Origin: Bacteroidota bacterium
GTDB lineage: Bacteria > Bacteroidota > Bacteroidia > NS11-12g > UBA955
DNA length: 38,941 nt
NCBI GenBank assembly: GCA_027490055.1
Contig: JAIXYV010000017.1
Span: 1-38,941, forward strand
Direction: 5' to 3'
Shown piece by piece: positions 1 to 7,890 of the stretch. The notes under the pieces are model-generated. The model made no database searches. It had not been told where the DNA came from and saw only the letters and a list, made by a program, of their open reading frames with translations. Numbering within the stretch: the stretch's first letter is position 1; every line of letters starts with the position of its first letter. Both the position numbers and the translations under genes were made by a program.

Positions 1-35
1 AAAATAAAGCTAGAAACCCCAATGGCCAATATTTA

Positions 36-599
36 TTATTTATCATAGCTATTTCTTATATCTCTTAATGCCTTTTTTAGTTCGTTTAGCCTTTCTTCAT
101 TCTCAATAAAGAAACTGTATTCATGTACTTCCGATTCATCTTTTCTTAGTTTGAAAAAAATTTCATTGACTCCTGAGGCAACAGATAGCATTCCTATCAT
201 AGAGGGTAACCTCCAATTGCTTCGGCCTTCATAATTGTTATCTAAAAAAACAATTTTAAAACTTTCAAAATCGTGAAATTTAAAATCTGATTTCGTTTCA
301 ATTTTTATATTTTTTTCTGTAATCTCCAATATGCCAATTTGTACCCATTTGTTTTCATAATACCCAATCATTATTCCAACAATAACAACCATTATTGCTA
401 ATATTCCATAAAAGTAATAAACAAATTCTGGAATCAGTAATTTAATGCTATATAAATTAAATAATATATATTCAAGGATTCCCCCTATTAAACAAGATAT
501 AATAATAAAGTATAATAAAATTATTTTGATTTTTTGATTAATTGAAACAGCTTTTTTATTGTATTCTATCAATTTAAATGATATCATTATGTTTCCCAT
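36..599 (-). CDS. AT-rich orphan two-TM membrane protein, function unknown
   Basis: I do not recognise a family. The protein is about 187 aa. Two hydrophobic segments lie close together near the N-terminus (one around IILLYFIIISCLIGGI, the second around FYGILAIMVVIVGIMIGYY). A hydrophilic domain follows and ends in a charged helix; the layout resembles small membrane-anchored PH-like proteins, but this is inference. Three in-frame starts are possible: GTG at 611, ATG at 599 and ATG at 587. I chose 599 because GGAA lies 8 nt upstream, and because a -7 box at 618-611 would exclude the GTG. The gene is markedly richer in A/T than its neighbours and lies between two copies of an 11-bp direct repeat (24-34 and 768-778), so acquisition by insertion is possible. 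No neighbour suggests a function. Confidence 0.6.
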   Translation of the reverse strand: MGNIMISFKLIEYNKKAVSINQKIKIILLYFIIISCLIGGILEYILFNLYSIKLLIPEFVYYFYGILAIMVVIVGIMIGYYENKWVQIGILEITEKNIKIETKSDFKFHDFESFKIVFLDNNYEGRSNWRLPSMIGMLSVASGVNEIFFKLRKDESEVHEYSFFIENEERLNELKKALRDIRNSYDK

Positions 600-610
600 T
601 TCAGTTTCCA

Positions 611-618
611 CAAATTTA
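611..618 (-). promoter_or_regulatory. -7 box (TAAATTTG) for the orphan membrane protein
   Basis: On the minus strand the sequence is TAAATTTG, a perfect match to the Bacteroidota -7 consensus TAnnTTTG. No TTG sits at the right -33 distance. Transcription would start near 606, giving a leader of about 7 nt to the ATG at 599. Confidence 0.45.
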
Positions 619-660
619 ATTGTTCTTTTTGAAAATTGAAATTTTTTGTTTTGTACTTGC

Positions 661-811
661 CCTGGTCTGCGGGGTACCCCTTATCACAAACTAAACTCCG
701 GGGGGGCCTGAGTAAAGGTTGAGCCATTGCGAGTTCAGCGAGACATGTGTCGAAACCTGCATCGAAGGGCCAATATTTTTCAATAAAGTAATGGTCGATG
801 TTAAAATATTG
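661..811. repeat. Structured, repeat-like intergenic segment
   Basis: This part of the 350-base spacer between the orphan gene and the helicase holds no convincing gene. It contains the 10-bp palindrome GGGGTACCCC (671-680), a run of seven G (around 700), and a second copy (768-778) of the GGCCAATATTT found at 24-34. Two perfect inverted pairs cross each other: CATCGA 760-765 with TCGATG 795-800, and CAATATTTT 771-779 with AAAATATTG 803-811. The higher GC and palindromes look like a dispersed intergenic repeat, but a genome search would be needed to show this. Confidence 0.35.
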
Positions 812-878
812 AGTTTTAAAAATGGGATTTTCCCTCTCCCTATTCAATACTTGTGTATAACAAATTATGAAATGCGTG

Positions 879-886
879 TACCTTTG
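879..886 (+). promoter_or_regulatory. -7 box (TACCTTTG) for the helicase gene
   Basis: Perfect TAnnTTTG match about 70 nt upstream of the helicase start. A TTG at 851-853 is the nearest -33 candidate, but the 25-nt spacer is slightly long. Confidence 0.55.
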
Positions 887-956
887 CATTTTGGCAGAAT
901 TTACTCCTGCCACAAAGCATTTTTAACCCAATAAATAGTCTATTAGAAGCGTGCAG

Positions 957-3227
957 ATGAACCACCCACCTTACCTGGATAAATTGAATGATGTGCAGCG
1001 AGAAGCAGCAATGAATATTAACGGTCCCGTTATGATAATTGCGGGCGCTGGCTCTGGTAAAACCAGAGTGCTGACCTACCGTATCGCCCACATCATTAAA
1101 CAAGGCAATGATGCTTTCAATATCCTGGCGCTTACCTTCACCAATAAGGCAGCTCGCGAAATGAAAGAACGTATCGAGTCGGTTGTGGGTACCGAAGCCC
1201 GCAATATTTGGATGGGTACCTTTCACTCGGTTTTCGCCAAAATTTTGCGTATCGAAGCAGAAAAAATTGGCTATCCCCGCGACTTCACCATCTATGATAC
1301 CGATGATGCTAAAAGTCTCATCAAAACCATTCTTAAAGAGATGAACCTGGATGAGAAGTTGTACAAACCGGGACTGGTATACAACCGTATCAGTAACTGT
1401 AAAAATAACCTCATCACCCATAAAGAATATATTTCTATTCCAGATCTTTTAGAAGCCGATGCGTCTTCTGGTCGTCCGCTTATCTCTAAAATTTTTGCTG
1501 CTTACCAGTCGCGTTGCTTTAAAGCCGGTGCTATGGATTTCGATGATTTATTGCTTAACACCCACCGCTTGTTTAAAGAGCATGCCGATGTTTTGTATAA
1601 GTATCAGCACAAGTTTAAATACATCATGGTGGATGAGTATCAGGATACCAATCTCTGCCAGTATATGATCGTTAAAAGTCTGGCCAATATGTACGAAAAT
1701 ATTTGTGTGGTGGGCGACGATTCACAGAGTATCTACAGCTTCCGCGGTGCCAATATTCAAAACATCCTGAACTTCGAAAAAGACTATCCGGATCTGAAGG
1801 TGTTTAAACTCGAACACAATTACAGAAGTACCGCAACTATTGTTAACGCCAGTACCAGCATCATTGCCAATAACAAAGAGAAACTGGATAAACATATCTA
1901 TACCGATAATCCGGATGGTGATAAGATTTCTGTTATGCGCCTGCCGAGTGATAACGAAGAAGGTAAGGCTGTTGCTACCAGTATTTTTGAAGAAAAAAAT
2001 CAAAGAAGACTCAATAATTCAGACTTCGCAATATTATACAGAACCAATGCTCAGAGTAGAGCGTTCGAGGAATCATTGCGCAAAATGAATATCAAATACC
2101 GTGTGTATGGGGGTATCAGTTTCTATCAGCGCAAAGAGGTAAAAGATTTAATTGCTTATCTCCGTTTGGTGGTCAATCCCAACGACGAAGAAGCACTGAA
2201 GCGTATCATCAATTATCCGGCACGTAAAATTGGCGCTACAACTATTGATAAGTTAGTGGTGTTAGCAGCCGAGAACGAAGTGCCGGTCATGGAGATTGTT
2301 AAGAATGCTCATATGTTCCCGATTCTGGGAAGTGCTGTCGCTCATATCCGCGATTTCAGTATGATGATAGGCAGTTTCCAAACCATGCTCAAAGCAAAGA
2401 ATGCTTATGAGATTGCTGAGTATGTTGCCAAACAATCGACTTTATTAAAAACCCTTTACGAAGACAAAACGGTAGAAGGGGTTTCGAAATACGAAAACAT
2501 TGTCGAGTTGCTCAATGGTATCAAAGAGTTTACAGAAGATGATACCAACGAAAATGAAAAAACACTATCGGTTTTCCTGCAGGATATTGCCTTGTACACC
2601 GATGCAGATAAGGATGATGATGGGGATGATAAAGTGACGATGATGACCATTCACAGCAGCAAGGGATTGGAGTTTAAGCATGTGTATGTGGTGGGACTGG
2701 AAGAAAACTTGTTTCCAAGTCAGTTAAGTCTGAGCTCGCGACAAGAGCTGGAAGAAGAGCGCAGGTTGTTCTATGTTGCTATTACCAGGGCCGAAGAAAA
2801 ACTGACTTTGTCGTATGCGACATCCAGGTTTAAGTATGGCAATTTGATACCATGCGAGCCAAGTCGTTTTCTGGAAGAAATAGATCCGAAATACCTCGAT
2901 ATGTCAGGGGTTGTCAACGCTCGTCAGGAGACCATGTTCAGACCAAAAGAAAAGCAGGATGCAAAATCGTTTGGGACAGGTTATGGCATGAATGTCGGCA
3001 AGGCAGTATCGCGACCATTGCCGCAGGTAAAGGTGTCAGAAAATTTTGCGCCCAGCGATGCTTCAGCCATTGCAGAGGGGCAGACCGTCGAGCACCAGCG
3101 CTTCGGGATGGGTAAGGTAATGAAGCTTGAGGATACAGGAGATAATAAAAAAGCCATGATAGAATTTGAGGGATTAGGAACTAAAACCTTAGTACTCAAA
3201 TTTGCTAAGTTGATGATACATCCATAA
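957..3227 (+). CDS. pcrA: ATP-dependent DNA helicase, UvrD/PcrA family (SF1A)
   Basis: A 3'-5' superfamily 1 helicase acting in nucleotide excision repair, replication restart and removal of RecA filaments. All signature motifs are present in order: Q-motif LNDVQREA, Walker A AGAGSGKT near residue 30, TFTNKAAREM (Ia), VDEYQDTN (II, DExx box), GDDSQSIYSFRGA (III), LEHNYRST (IV), a motif V region ending GLEENLFPS, and FYVAITRAEEKL (VI). The C-terminal 45 residues contain HQRFGMGKV, the PcrA-type tudor-like RNA-polymerase-binding extension. The 756-aa length is normal for the family. I start at ATG 957 because family members begin just before the Q-motif; a GTG at 951 is in frame but adds only two residues. 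It is probably transcribed alone: a -7 box precedes it and another promoter overlaps its 3' end. Confidence 0.95.
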   Translation: MNHPPYLDKLNDVQREAAMNINGPVMIIAGAGSGKTRVLTYRIAHIIKQGNDAFNILALTFTNKAAREMKERIESVVGTEARNIWMGTFHSVFAKILRIEAEKIGYPRDFTIYDTDDAKSLIKTILKEMNLDEKLYKPGLVYNRISNCKNNLITHKEYISIPDLLEADASSGRPLISKIFAAYQSRCFKAGAMDFDDLLLNTHRLFKEHADVLYKYQHKFKYIMVDEYQDTNLCQYMIVKSLANMYENICVVGDDSQSIYSFRGANIQNILNFEKDYPDLKVFKLEHNYRSTATIVNASTSIIANNKEKLDKHIYTDNPDGDKISVMRLPSDNEEGKAVATSIFEEKNQRRLNNSDFAILYRTNAQSRAFEESLRKMNIKYRVYGGISFYQRKEVKDLIAYLRLVVNPNDEEALKRIINYPARKIGATTIDKLVVLAAENEVPVMEIVKNAHMFPILGSAVAHIRDFSMMIGSFQTMLKAKNAYEIAEYVAKQSTLLKTLYEDKTVEGVSKYENIVELLNGIKEFTEDDTNENEKTLSVFLQDIALYTDADKDDDGDDKVTMMTIHSSKGLEFKHVYVVGLEENLFPSQLSLSSRQELEEERRLFYVAITRAEEKLTLSYATSRFKYGNLIPCEPSRFLEEIDPKYLDMSGVVNARQETMFRPKEKQDAKSFGTGYGMNVGKAVSRPLPQVKVSENFAPSDASAIAEGQTVEHQRFGMGKVMKLEDTGDNKKAMIEFEGLGTKTLVLKFAKLMIHP

Positions 3228-3242
3228 AAAACAATAAATTTG
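3210..3242 (+). promoter_or_regulatory. Promoter TTG-N22-TAAATTTG inside the pcrA 3' end
   Basis: TTG 3210-3212 and a perfect -7 box 3235-3242 with a 22-nt spacer. The box ends only 4 nt before the ATG at 3247, so the mRNA would be leaderless or nearly so. Confidence 0.6.
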
Positions 3243-3246
3243 CAGC

Positions 3247-4059
3247 ATGAGACAATACTTAAGTTTACTTTTTATTCTGACAATCGTGTCGGCACAGGCA
3301 CAGTTAACGCCCGTGCTTAAAAATAAGAGAGGCATTGCCATTCTACCACAGCAAGGCGAATTCAGCATTGGTTTTGGTGTGAACCCGGTGTTTACCTATT
3401 TCGGTAATTTCTTTAATGGCAGTAACAGCAATAATTTCCCCGCTACTGGCTATGCAGCACCTAATCAGATGCTGGCATTGAAGTATATGAAGACCAATGA
3501 TAAAGCTTACAGAGCGAATTTCAGAATCGCCTACAATAACGATGTGTTGTCTTTCAATGTGAAAGATATGAGTCCTGGCGCCGATGTTAATGCCGTTGTA
3601 ACAGACAAGCAAAAGCGCAGCAGCAGTTTTATAGGCTTAGGTCTTGGAGCAGAGCGCAGGAAAGGGCAGGGACGTATTCAGGGAATTTACGGTTTAGAAG
3701 GCTTAATTAGCTATGCTTCAGGCAGTAGCATTAAGTATGAATACGGCAATAAATTGGAAAATCTGGACACTGGTATCATCAGAGTTAAGAAACAAAAGGC
3801 ATCTTCCTTATTTTCAGTGGGTTTCAGAGCATTTGCTGGTGTGGAATACTTTATAGCGCCAAAATTATCTCTGGGTGCCGAGTTCGGCTACGGACCATCG
3901 ATTGGCTTCAGAGGAACATCCGAGCAAACCATGGAACAGCACGATTTTGCTAAGGCTGAGACCGTAGAAACAGTTAATAGTTTGTCTCCAAAATCGACCA
4001 ATTTCACCCTGGATACCGATAATTACAACGGAATTCTGAAGATGCTGTTTTACTTTTAA
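3247..4059 (+). CDS. Secreted, probable outer-membrane beta-barrel protein
   Basis: The 270-aa protein has a Sec signal peptide: MRQ, a hydrophobic core and the cleavage-like SAQAQ near residue 19. The mature part alternates polar and hydrophobic residues with many Gly and aromatics (for example SIGFGVNPVFTYFG, LSLGAEFGYGPSIGF) and ends in ...LFYF, a terminal aromatic typical of outer-membrane barrels. I see no domain with an assigned function; PorT/OMP_b-brl-like barrels are the closest general class, by inference. Transcription probably starts at its own leaderless promoter within the end of pcrA. The next gene downstream has its own promoter. Confidence 0.7.
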   Translation: MRQYLSLLFILTIVSAQAQLTPVLKNKRGIAILPQQGEFSIGFGVNPVFTYFGNFFNGSNSNNFPATGYAAPNQMLALKYMKTNDKAYRANFRIAYNNDVLSFNVKDMSPGADVNAVVTDKQKRSSSFIGLGLGAERRKGQGRIQGIYGLEGLISYASGSSIKYEYGNKLENLDTGIIRVKKQKASSLFSVGFRAFAGVEYFIAPKLSLGAEFGYGPSIGFRGTSEQTMEQHDFAKAETVETVNSLSPKSTNFTLDTDNYNGILKMLFYF

Positions 4060-4070
4060 CAAGAAAAACC

Positions 4071-4100
4071 TTTGAATTTGAGGAAAAAATGGTATATTTG
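4071..4100 (+). promoter_or_regulatory. Promoter TTTG-N18-TATATTTG
   Basis: TTTG 4071-4074 and a perfect -7 box 4093-4100, spacer 18 nt. It predicts initiation near 4105, excluding the in-frame ATG at 4089 and supporting the start at 4125. Confidence 0.65.
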
Positions 4101-4124
4101 CACCAAAATTATCAATACATAAAA

Positions 4125-4709
4125 ATGAAAAAACTTAACAATCTTTGGATTATTGTAGCTGCGGTAACGATTGCTTTAAGCTCTTGCTATAAAGAAGGAC
4201 CTGCAATTTCTCTGAGAGCAAAAAGAGACAGACTAGCCAATGAGTGGATCTGCACAGATTACACAGTTGACGGTCAGGCTGCAGATTCTTTAAAGAAATC
4301 TTTCTATATTGGCGATTCTTTGACATTGGTATTAAACATTTCCAGAAGCAATACATACAACATGAACATGCAGTATACTAAAGAGTATTCTGAAAAGAAC
4401 AATGGTGCATTATTGAATCTTAAAACCAATTTCACAAACAAATTATACATTGTTTTAATGGGTAATTTAACTGACAACAACGTGTTATGGCAGAACATCA
4501 GCAATGGAGGTAAATGGTCTTTCCAGGATAAATTCAGAAAAGTTGAATTTAGCAGTCCGATGGGCGATTTGTCAAAAGCAGATGGTCAGAAGCTTTTCAC
4601 AGCTGATGTGTTAATGCTGAAAAACAAAAACATTAAATTACAATACGATTTGAATGGTAAATCACATACCATCACTTTCGAACCTTTAAACAAAGAGATC
4701 GTTAAGTAA
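4125..4709 (+). CDS. Lipoprotein, lipocalin-like fold possible
   Basis: The 194-aa protein starts MKKLNN, followed by a hydrophobic stretch and the lipobox ALSSC, giving lipidation at Cys19. The mature domain opens with DRLANEWICTDYTVDG; an L..EW..... opening like this is common in Bacteroidota lipocalin-like lipoproteins. Several beta-strand-like segments follow, including GGKWSFQDKFRKVEF and IKLQYDLNGKSHTITF. Function and ligand are unknown. I start at 4125 rather than the upstream ATG 4089 because the upstream extension contains the promoter -7 box and would destroy the signal peptide. A strong terminator follows immediately. Confidence 0.75.
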   Translation: MKKLNNLWIIVAAVTIALSSCYKEGPAISLRAKRDRLANEWICTDYTVDGQAADSLKKSFYIGDSLTLVLNISRSNTYNMNMQYTKEYSEKNNGALLNLKTNFTNKLYIVLMGNLTDNNVLWQNISNGGKWSFQDKFRKVEFSSPMGDLSKADGQKLFTADVLMLKNKNIKLQYDLNGKSHTITFEPLNKEIVK

Positions 4710-4727
4710 TCTTAACCCAAAATATTT

Positions 4728-4761
4728 AAAAGTCCCGAACCAGTTTCGGGACTTTTTTTTT
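4728..4761 (+). terminator. Intrinsic terminator after the lipoprotein gene
   Basis: Perfect 12-bp stem, AAAAGTCCCGAA 4728-4739 with TTCGGGACTTTT 4745-4756, a 5-nt loop, and a T-run to 4761. Confidence 0.92.
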
Positions 4762-4775
4762 GTCATATATTTCTC

Positions 4776-4783
4776 TACCTTTG
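4776..4783 (+). promoter_or_regulatory. -7 box (TACCTTTG) for the DUF4290-murA group
   Basis: Perfect -7 consensus 10 nt before ATG 4794, directly after the terminator. The nearest TTG (4760-4762) is only 13 nt away, so the -33 element is weak or absent. Confidence 0.55.
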
Positions 4784-4793
4784 ACCTAGGAAA

Positions 4794-5450
4794 ATGTCGG
4801 ATTTATTTCAATACAACACGCAGTCTAAAAAGCTTATCATCTCTGAATATGGCCGTTCTTTTCAGGACATGGTCGAACATGTTTTGAGTATAGCCGATAG
4901 AGACAAACGCCTTAAAATGTCGGAGGCTTTAATCTCTGTCATGGAGATTCTGAATCCAAGTGTTAAAGAGCAGGCAGATTACAAGCAAAAGTTGTGGGAT
5001 CACCTGCACATCATCTCCGAGTTTAAACTGGATGTCGATGGTCCGTATCCTGCACCTGAACAAAATAAAATACATCAGAAGCCAGATAGAGTAGAGTACC
5101 CTTCACTGCCGATTAAATTCCGTTTCTACGGACGTAATCTTCAATTCATGGTGCAGAAAGCGACTAATCTGGAAAATGCTGAATTACAGGGAGAGTTTTT
5201 AAATCTTTTAGCCAGTTTCATGACTAACTCATCGCGCAACTGGAACAACGAAAACCTCTCAAATAATCAATTGGCTGAACACCTGGAAGCACTTTCTCAA
5301 AATAAACTGAAGGTGAATCCAGAAGAACTCGAAATTACCCTCGAACAGCGCAAGAAGAAATTCTTCAAGCACAACAATAACAACAGCGGCGGTAATAGCG
5401 GTGGCGGCAAGTTCCACAAAAACAAAAAGTACAACAACTACAAGAAATAA
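4794..5450 (+). CDS. DUF4290 family protein
   Basis: A 218-aa cytoplasmic protein without signal peptide or TM segment. It matches the Bacteroidota-specific DUF4290 family by its opening (FQYNTQSKKLIISEYGR) and by conserved blocks such as MVEHVLSIADR and LWDHLHIISEF, which I recognise from memory. The C-terminal 30 residues are a low-complexity basic tail rich in Asn, Gly and Lys, suggesting nucleic-acid contact (inference). The family function is unknown. It lies 10 nt upstream of murA, so co-transcription is very likely; this DUF4290-murA adjacency may indicate a link to cell-wall synthesis. Confidence 0.85.
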   Translation: MSDLFQYNTQSKKLIISEYGRSFQDMVEHVLSIADRDKRLKMSEALISVMEILNPSVKEQADYKQKLWDHLHIISEFKLDVDGPYPAPEQNKIHQKPDRVEYPSLPIKFRFYGRNLQFMVQKATNLENAELQGEFLNLLASFMTNSSRNWNNENLSNNQLAEHLEALSQNKLKVNPEELEITLEQRKKKFFKHNNNNSGGNSGGGKFHKNKKYNNYKK

Positions 5451-5460
5451 GGTATCTCTG

Positions 5461-6774
5461 ATGGCAACATTCAAAGTAAGTGGTGGCAAAAAACTCAAGG
5501 GAGAAATTATACCCCAGGGTGCCAAAAATGAGGCTTTACAAATCCTCTCAGCTGTTTTATTAACCCCCCAGGAAGTTATAGTTAAAAACATCCCTGTTAT
5601 CAGAGATGTAATGAAATTGATAGAGTTGCTCGGCGACTTAGGGGTAAAGGTTAAAAAAATCACCGATGATACCTACAGTTTCATAGCAGACGATATCAAT
5701 CTGGAATTTCTGAATTCTGAAGAGTTTAAAGCGAAAGGCGCCGGACTCCGTGGATCAATCATGATCATCGGTCCGCTGCTGGCGCGCTTCGGTAAAGGCT
5801 ATATCCCTAGTCCTGGTGGCGACAAAATCGGAAGACGCCGTCTGGATACCCACTTCATCGGTTTCATGAAACTGGGTGCCAAATTTGAATACCTGCCTAA
5901 CGATCAGTTTTATAAAGTTACCGCAGAAAATGGTAAACTAAAAGGTACCTACATGCTGTTAGATGAGGCCTCTGTTACCGGTACTGCCAATATATTAATG
6001 GCAGCAGCGCTTGCCGAAGGTACTACTACCATCTATAACGCAGCATGTGAACCTTATCTGCAGCAGTTGTGTAAAATGCTTAACCGTATGGGAGCCAAAA
6101 TCACTGGTATAGGCAGTAACCTGCTAACCATTGAGGGTGTTGACTCTCTGGGCGGCACCGAGCATACCATGCTGCCGGATATGATTGAAATCGGTAGTTT
6201 TATCGGTTTAGCGGCGATGACTGAAAGTGAAATTACCATCAAGAATTGTCGTATCCCAGAACTGGGTATTATACCAGATACCTTCAGACGCCTGGGCATA
6301 CAGTTGGAATACCGCGGCGATGATATCTTCATTCCGTCTCAGTCGCACTACGAAATTGAATCTTTCATTGATGGCAGTATCCTTACCATTGCCGATGCGC
6401 CATGGCCTGGATTTACGCCCGATCTGATTAGTATTATATTGGTAACAGCCACACAGGCAAGAGGAAATGTGCTGATCCATCAGAAGATGTTTGAAAGTCG
6501 CTTGTTCTTCGTCGACAATCTAATTGATATGGGAGCTAAGATTATTCTTTGTGATCCGCATCGCGCCAATATTATGGGATTGGATAAAAAAGTGCCTTTA
6601 AAAGGAATTACAATGAGTTCGCCTGATATCAGAGCTGGTGTAGCAATGCTTATAGCGGCTATGAGTGCCAATGGTGTCAGTACAATTCGCAATATCGAAC
6701 AAATTGACAGAGGCTATCAGTACATTGATCAGCGTCTGAATAATATTGGTGCGGATATTGTAAGAATAGACTAA
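5461..6774 (+). CDS. murA: UDP-N-acetylglucosamine 1-carboxyvinyltransferase, Cys-to-Asp variant
   Basis: Catalyses the first committed peptidoglycan step in the cytoplasm, transferring enolpyruvyl from PEP to UDP-GlcNAc. The 437-aa length is normal. Lys22-Asn23 (QGAKNEAL) match the UDP-GlcNAc/PEP-binding pair of the family. The catalytic loop reads SPGGDKIGRRRLD: the usual Cys (C115 in E. coli) is Asp at residue 121, codon GAC at 5821. The same substitution is known in Mycobacterium, Chlamydia and Borrelia, where the enzyme is active but not alkylated by fosfomycin. I chose ATG 5461; an in-frame GTG at 5401 lies inside the DUF4290 gene and adds a basic non-homologous stretch. The gene is transcribed with DUF4290 upstream and probably the thioredoxin-like gene 11 nt downstream. 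Confidence 0.95.
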   Translation: MATFKVSGGKKLKGEIIPQGAKNEALQILSAVLLTPQEVIVKNIPVIRDVMKLIELLGDLGVKVKKITDDTYSFIADDINLEFLNSEEFKAKGAGLRGSIMIIGPLLARFGKGYIPSPGGDKIGRRRLDTHFIGFMKLGAKFEYLPNDQFYKVTAENGKLKGTYMLLDEASVTGTANILMAAALAEGTTTIYNAACEPYLQQLCKMLNRMGAKITGIGSNLLTIEGVDSLGGTEHTMLPDMIEIGSFIGLAAMTESEITIKNCRIPELGIIPDTFRRLGIQLEYRGDDIFIPSQSHYEIESFIDGSILTIADAPWPGFTPDLISIILVTATQARGNVLIHQKMFESRLFFVDNLIDMGAKIILCDPHRANIMGLDKKVPLKGITMSSPDIRAGVAMLIAAMSANGVSTIRNIEQIDRGYQYIDQRLNNIGADIVRID

Positions 6775-6785
6775 AGTCATTCGCC

Positions 6786-7271
6786 ATGTTAAGCAGTCAA
6801 ATTTTCAAAGCTGGTTTAGTTCTAACACTAATAGCAGTTTTATCTGCCTTCAGTAGATCTGAGCCTGAGCTAAGTGCCTTGCCAAAGGTGTATGCCGATT
6901 CATTAGATATTTCAAAATACAAGGGCAAGGTAGTCATTATAAATTTCTGGGCATCCTGGTCGAAAGCCAGCAGAGCCGAAAATAAAAATGTCGTTCGTGT
7001 CTACGAAAAATACCGTCAGAATTCTAAGTTAGTATTTGTAAGTGTGTCATTAGATACCGATGCAAAGGCCTGGAAATCGGCCATAGAAGAAGATGAAATG
7101 GCATGGCCTGATCATATCTGTGATTTCAAAAAATACAGTTCACCCATTGCGGCTCAATACGGAGTAAGCACCTTACCCAAATTGCTTTTAATTGACAAAA
7201 CTGGCAAGACACACTTGTCAGGATCAAAGATGGGAGATATCGAAAGTGCCATAGAAACCTTGATGAAATAG
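6786..7271 (+). CDS. Secreted TlpA/thioredoxin-fold protein lacking both redox cysteines
   Basis: A 161-aa protein with an N-terminal hydrophobic signal (about residues 9-24) and a thioredoxin-like domain of the TlpA/AhpC-TSA type. The fold is indicated by VVIINFWASW, by the LVFVSVSLD strand, and by the cis-proline motif STLPKLLLID. The active site, normally WCxxC, reads W58-S-K-A-S62, so both cysteines are Ser. The only other Cys, in DHICDF, is not near the motif. It therefore cannot act as a standard thiol-disulfide oxidoreductase; a binding or chaperone-like role is possible (inference). It follows murA by 11 nt with no promoter in between and probably shares its mRNA. Confidence 0.8.
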   Translation: MLSSQIFKAGLVLTLIAVLSAFSRSEPELSALPKVYADSLDISKYKGKVVIINFWASWSKASRAENKNVVRVYEKYRQNSKLVFVSVSLDTDAKAWKSAIEEDEMAWPDHICDFKKYSSPIAAQYGVSTLPKLLLIDKTGKTHLSGSKMGDIESAIETLMK

Positions 7272-7285
7272 GTAATTGCGTCAAC

Positions 7286-7317
7286 TTGTCATATTTTAAG
7301 CCTTGGCAATGTATTTG
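7286..7317 (+). promoter_or_regulatory. Promoter TTG-N21-TGTATTTG upstream of grpE
   Basis: TTG 7286-7288 and a 7/8 match to TAnnTTTG at 7310-7317, spacer 21 nt. Initiation near 7322 leaves about 10 nt of leader to the grpE ATG at 7333. No CIRCE element is seen. Confidence 0.5.
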
Positions 7318-7332
7318 CAAAGTACTGCGTGT

Positions 7333-7875
7333 ATGACGGAAGAGCAAAATAACATCGAGAATCCTGAGAACGAAGCAGTCAATAACGACAATGCTGCGAC
7401 AGAAAATACTTCAGTCCCGGAGCAGTCTGAAACTGACACACTAAAAGCACAGCTTCAGGAGGCTAATGATAAATTTTTAAGATTGTATGCTGAGTTTGAT
7501 AACTACAAGCGCAGAACCATGAAAGAGCGCGCAGAACTTTTGCAAACGGCTGGAAAAGATGTCATGCTGGCATTATTGCCTGTGATAGATAATTTTGAGC
7601 GTGCTCAGAAGGCGGCTGATTCGACTTCAGATTTGGAAGCGTATAAAGAAGGTGTGAAATTGATTCACCATCAGTTTAGTTCCATTTTACAAGCGCGAGG
7701 TTTGCAAACAATAGACAGCATTGGCAGCGATTTCAATGTCGATTTACACGAGGCAATTACGAATATTCCGGCACCTTCAGAAGAGATGAAAGGTAAGGTG
7801 ATTGACGAAACTGAAAAAGGTTACACATTAAACGGTCATGTTATTCGCTTTGCGAAAGTGATTGTAGGAGAATAA
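7333..7875 (+). CDS. grpE: Nucleotide exchange factor GrpE
   Basis: Releases ADP from the chaperone DnaK and works with DnaJ in protein folding and heat-shock recovery. The 180-aa protein has the usual build: an acidic disordered N-terminus (residues 1-35), a long helix containing FLRLYAEFDNYKRRTMKER, the LPVIDNFERA segment, and a C-terminal beta domain with DFNVDLHEAI and GYTLNGHVIRFAKVIV. I start at ATG 7333; an upstream TTG at 7303 would precede the promoter -7 box. The gene is followed by dnaJ after 15 nt, forming a two-gene chaperone operon. dnaK is not in the window. Confidence 0.95.
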   Translation: MTEEQNNIENPENEAVNNDNAATENTSVPEQSETDTLKAQLQEANDKFLRLYAEFDNYKRRTMKERAELLQTAGKDVMLALLPVIDNFERAQKAADSTSDLEAYKEGVKLIHHQFSSILQARGLQTIDSIGSDFNVDLHEAITNIPAPSEEMKGKVIDETEKGYTLNGHVIRFAKVIVGE

Positions 7876-7890
7876 TTAACACAAAACATT

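Noticed and set aside
719-934. A plus-strand 71-aa ORF upstream of pcrA
   Set aside because: It starts within the repeat-like segment and overlaps the pcrA -7 box; no family resemblance or ribosome-binding context.
587-1421. Minus-strand ORFs at 587-913 and 840-1421
   Set aside because: The second lies mostly antisense to the 5' end of pcrA; the first covers the repeat-like spacer and its translation shows no domain. Both look like chance frames.
6960-6990. A sequencing frameshift causing loss of CxxC in the thioredoxin-like gene
   Set aside because: The frame is intact on both sides, and Ser codons stand exactly where Cys is expected, so substitution is the simpler explanation.
7272-7332. 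CIRCE/HrcA operator upstream of grpE-dnaJ
   Set aside because: No TTAGCACTC-N9-GAGTGCTAA-like inverted repeat is present.
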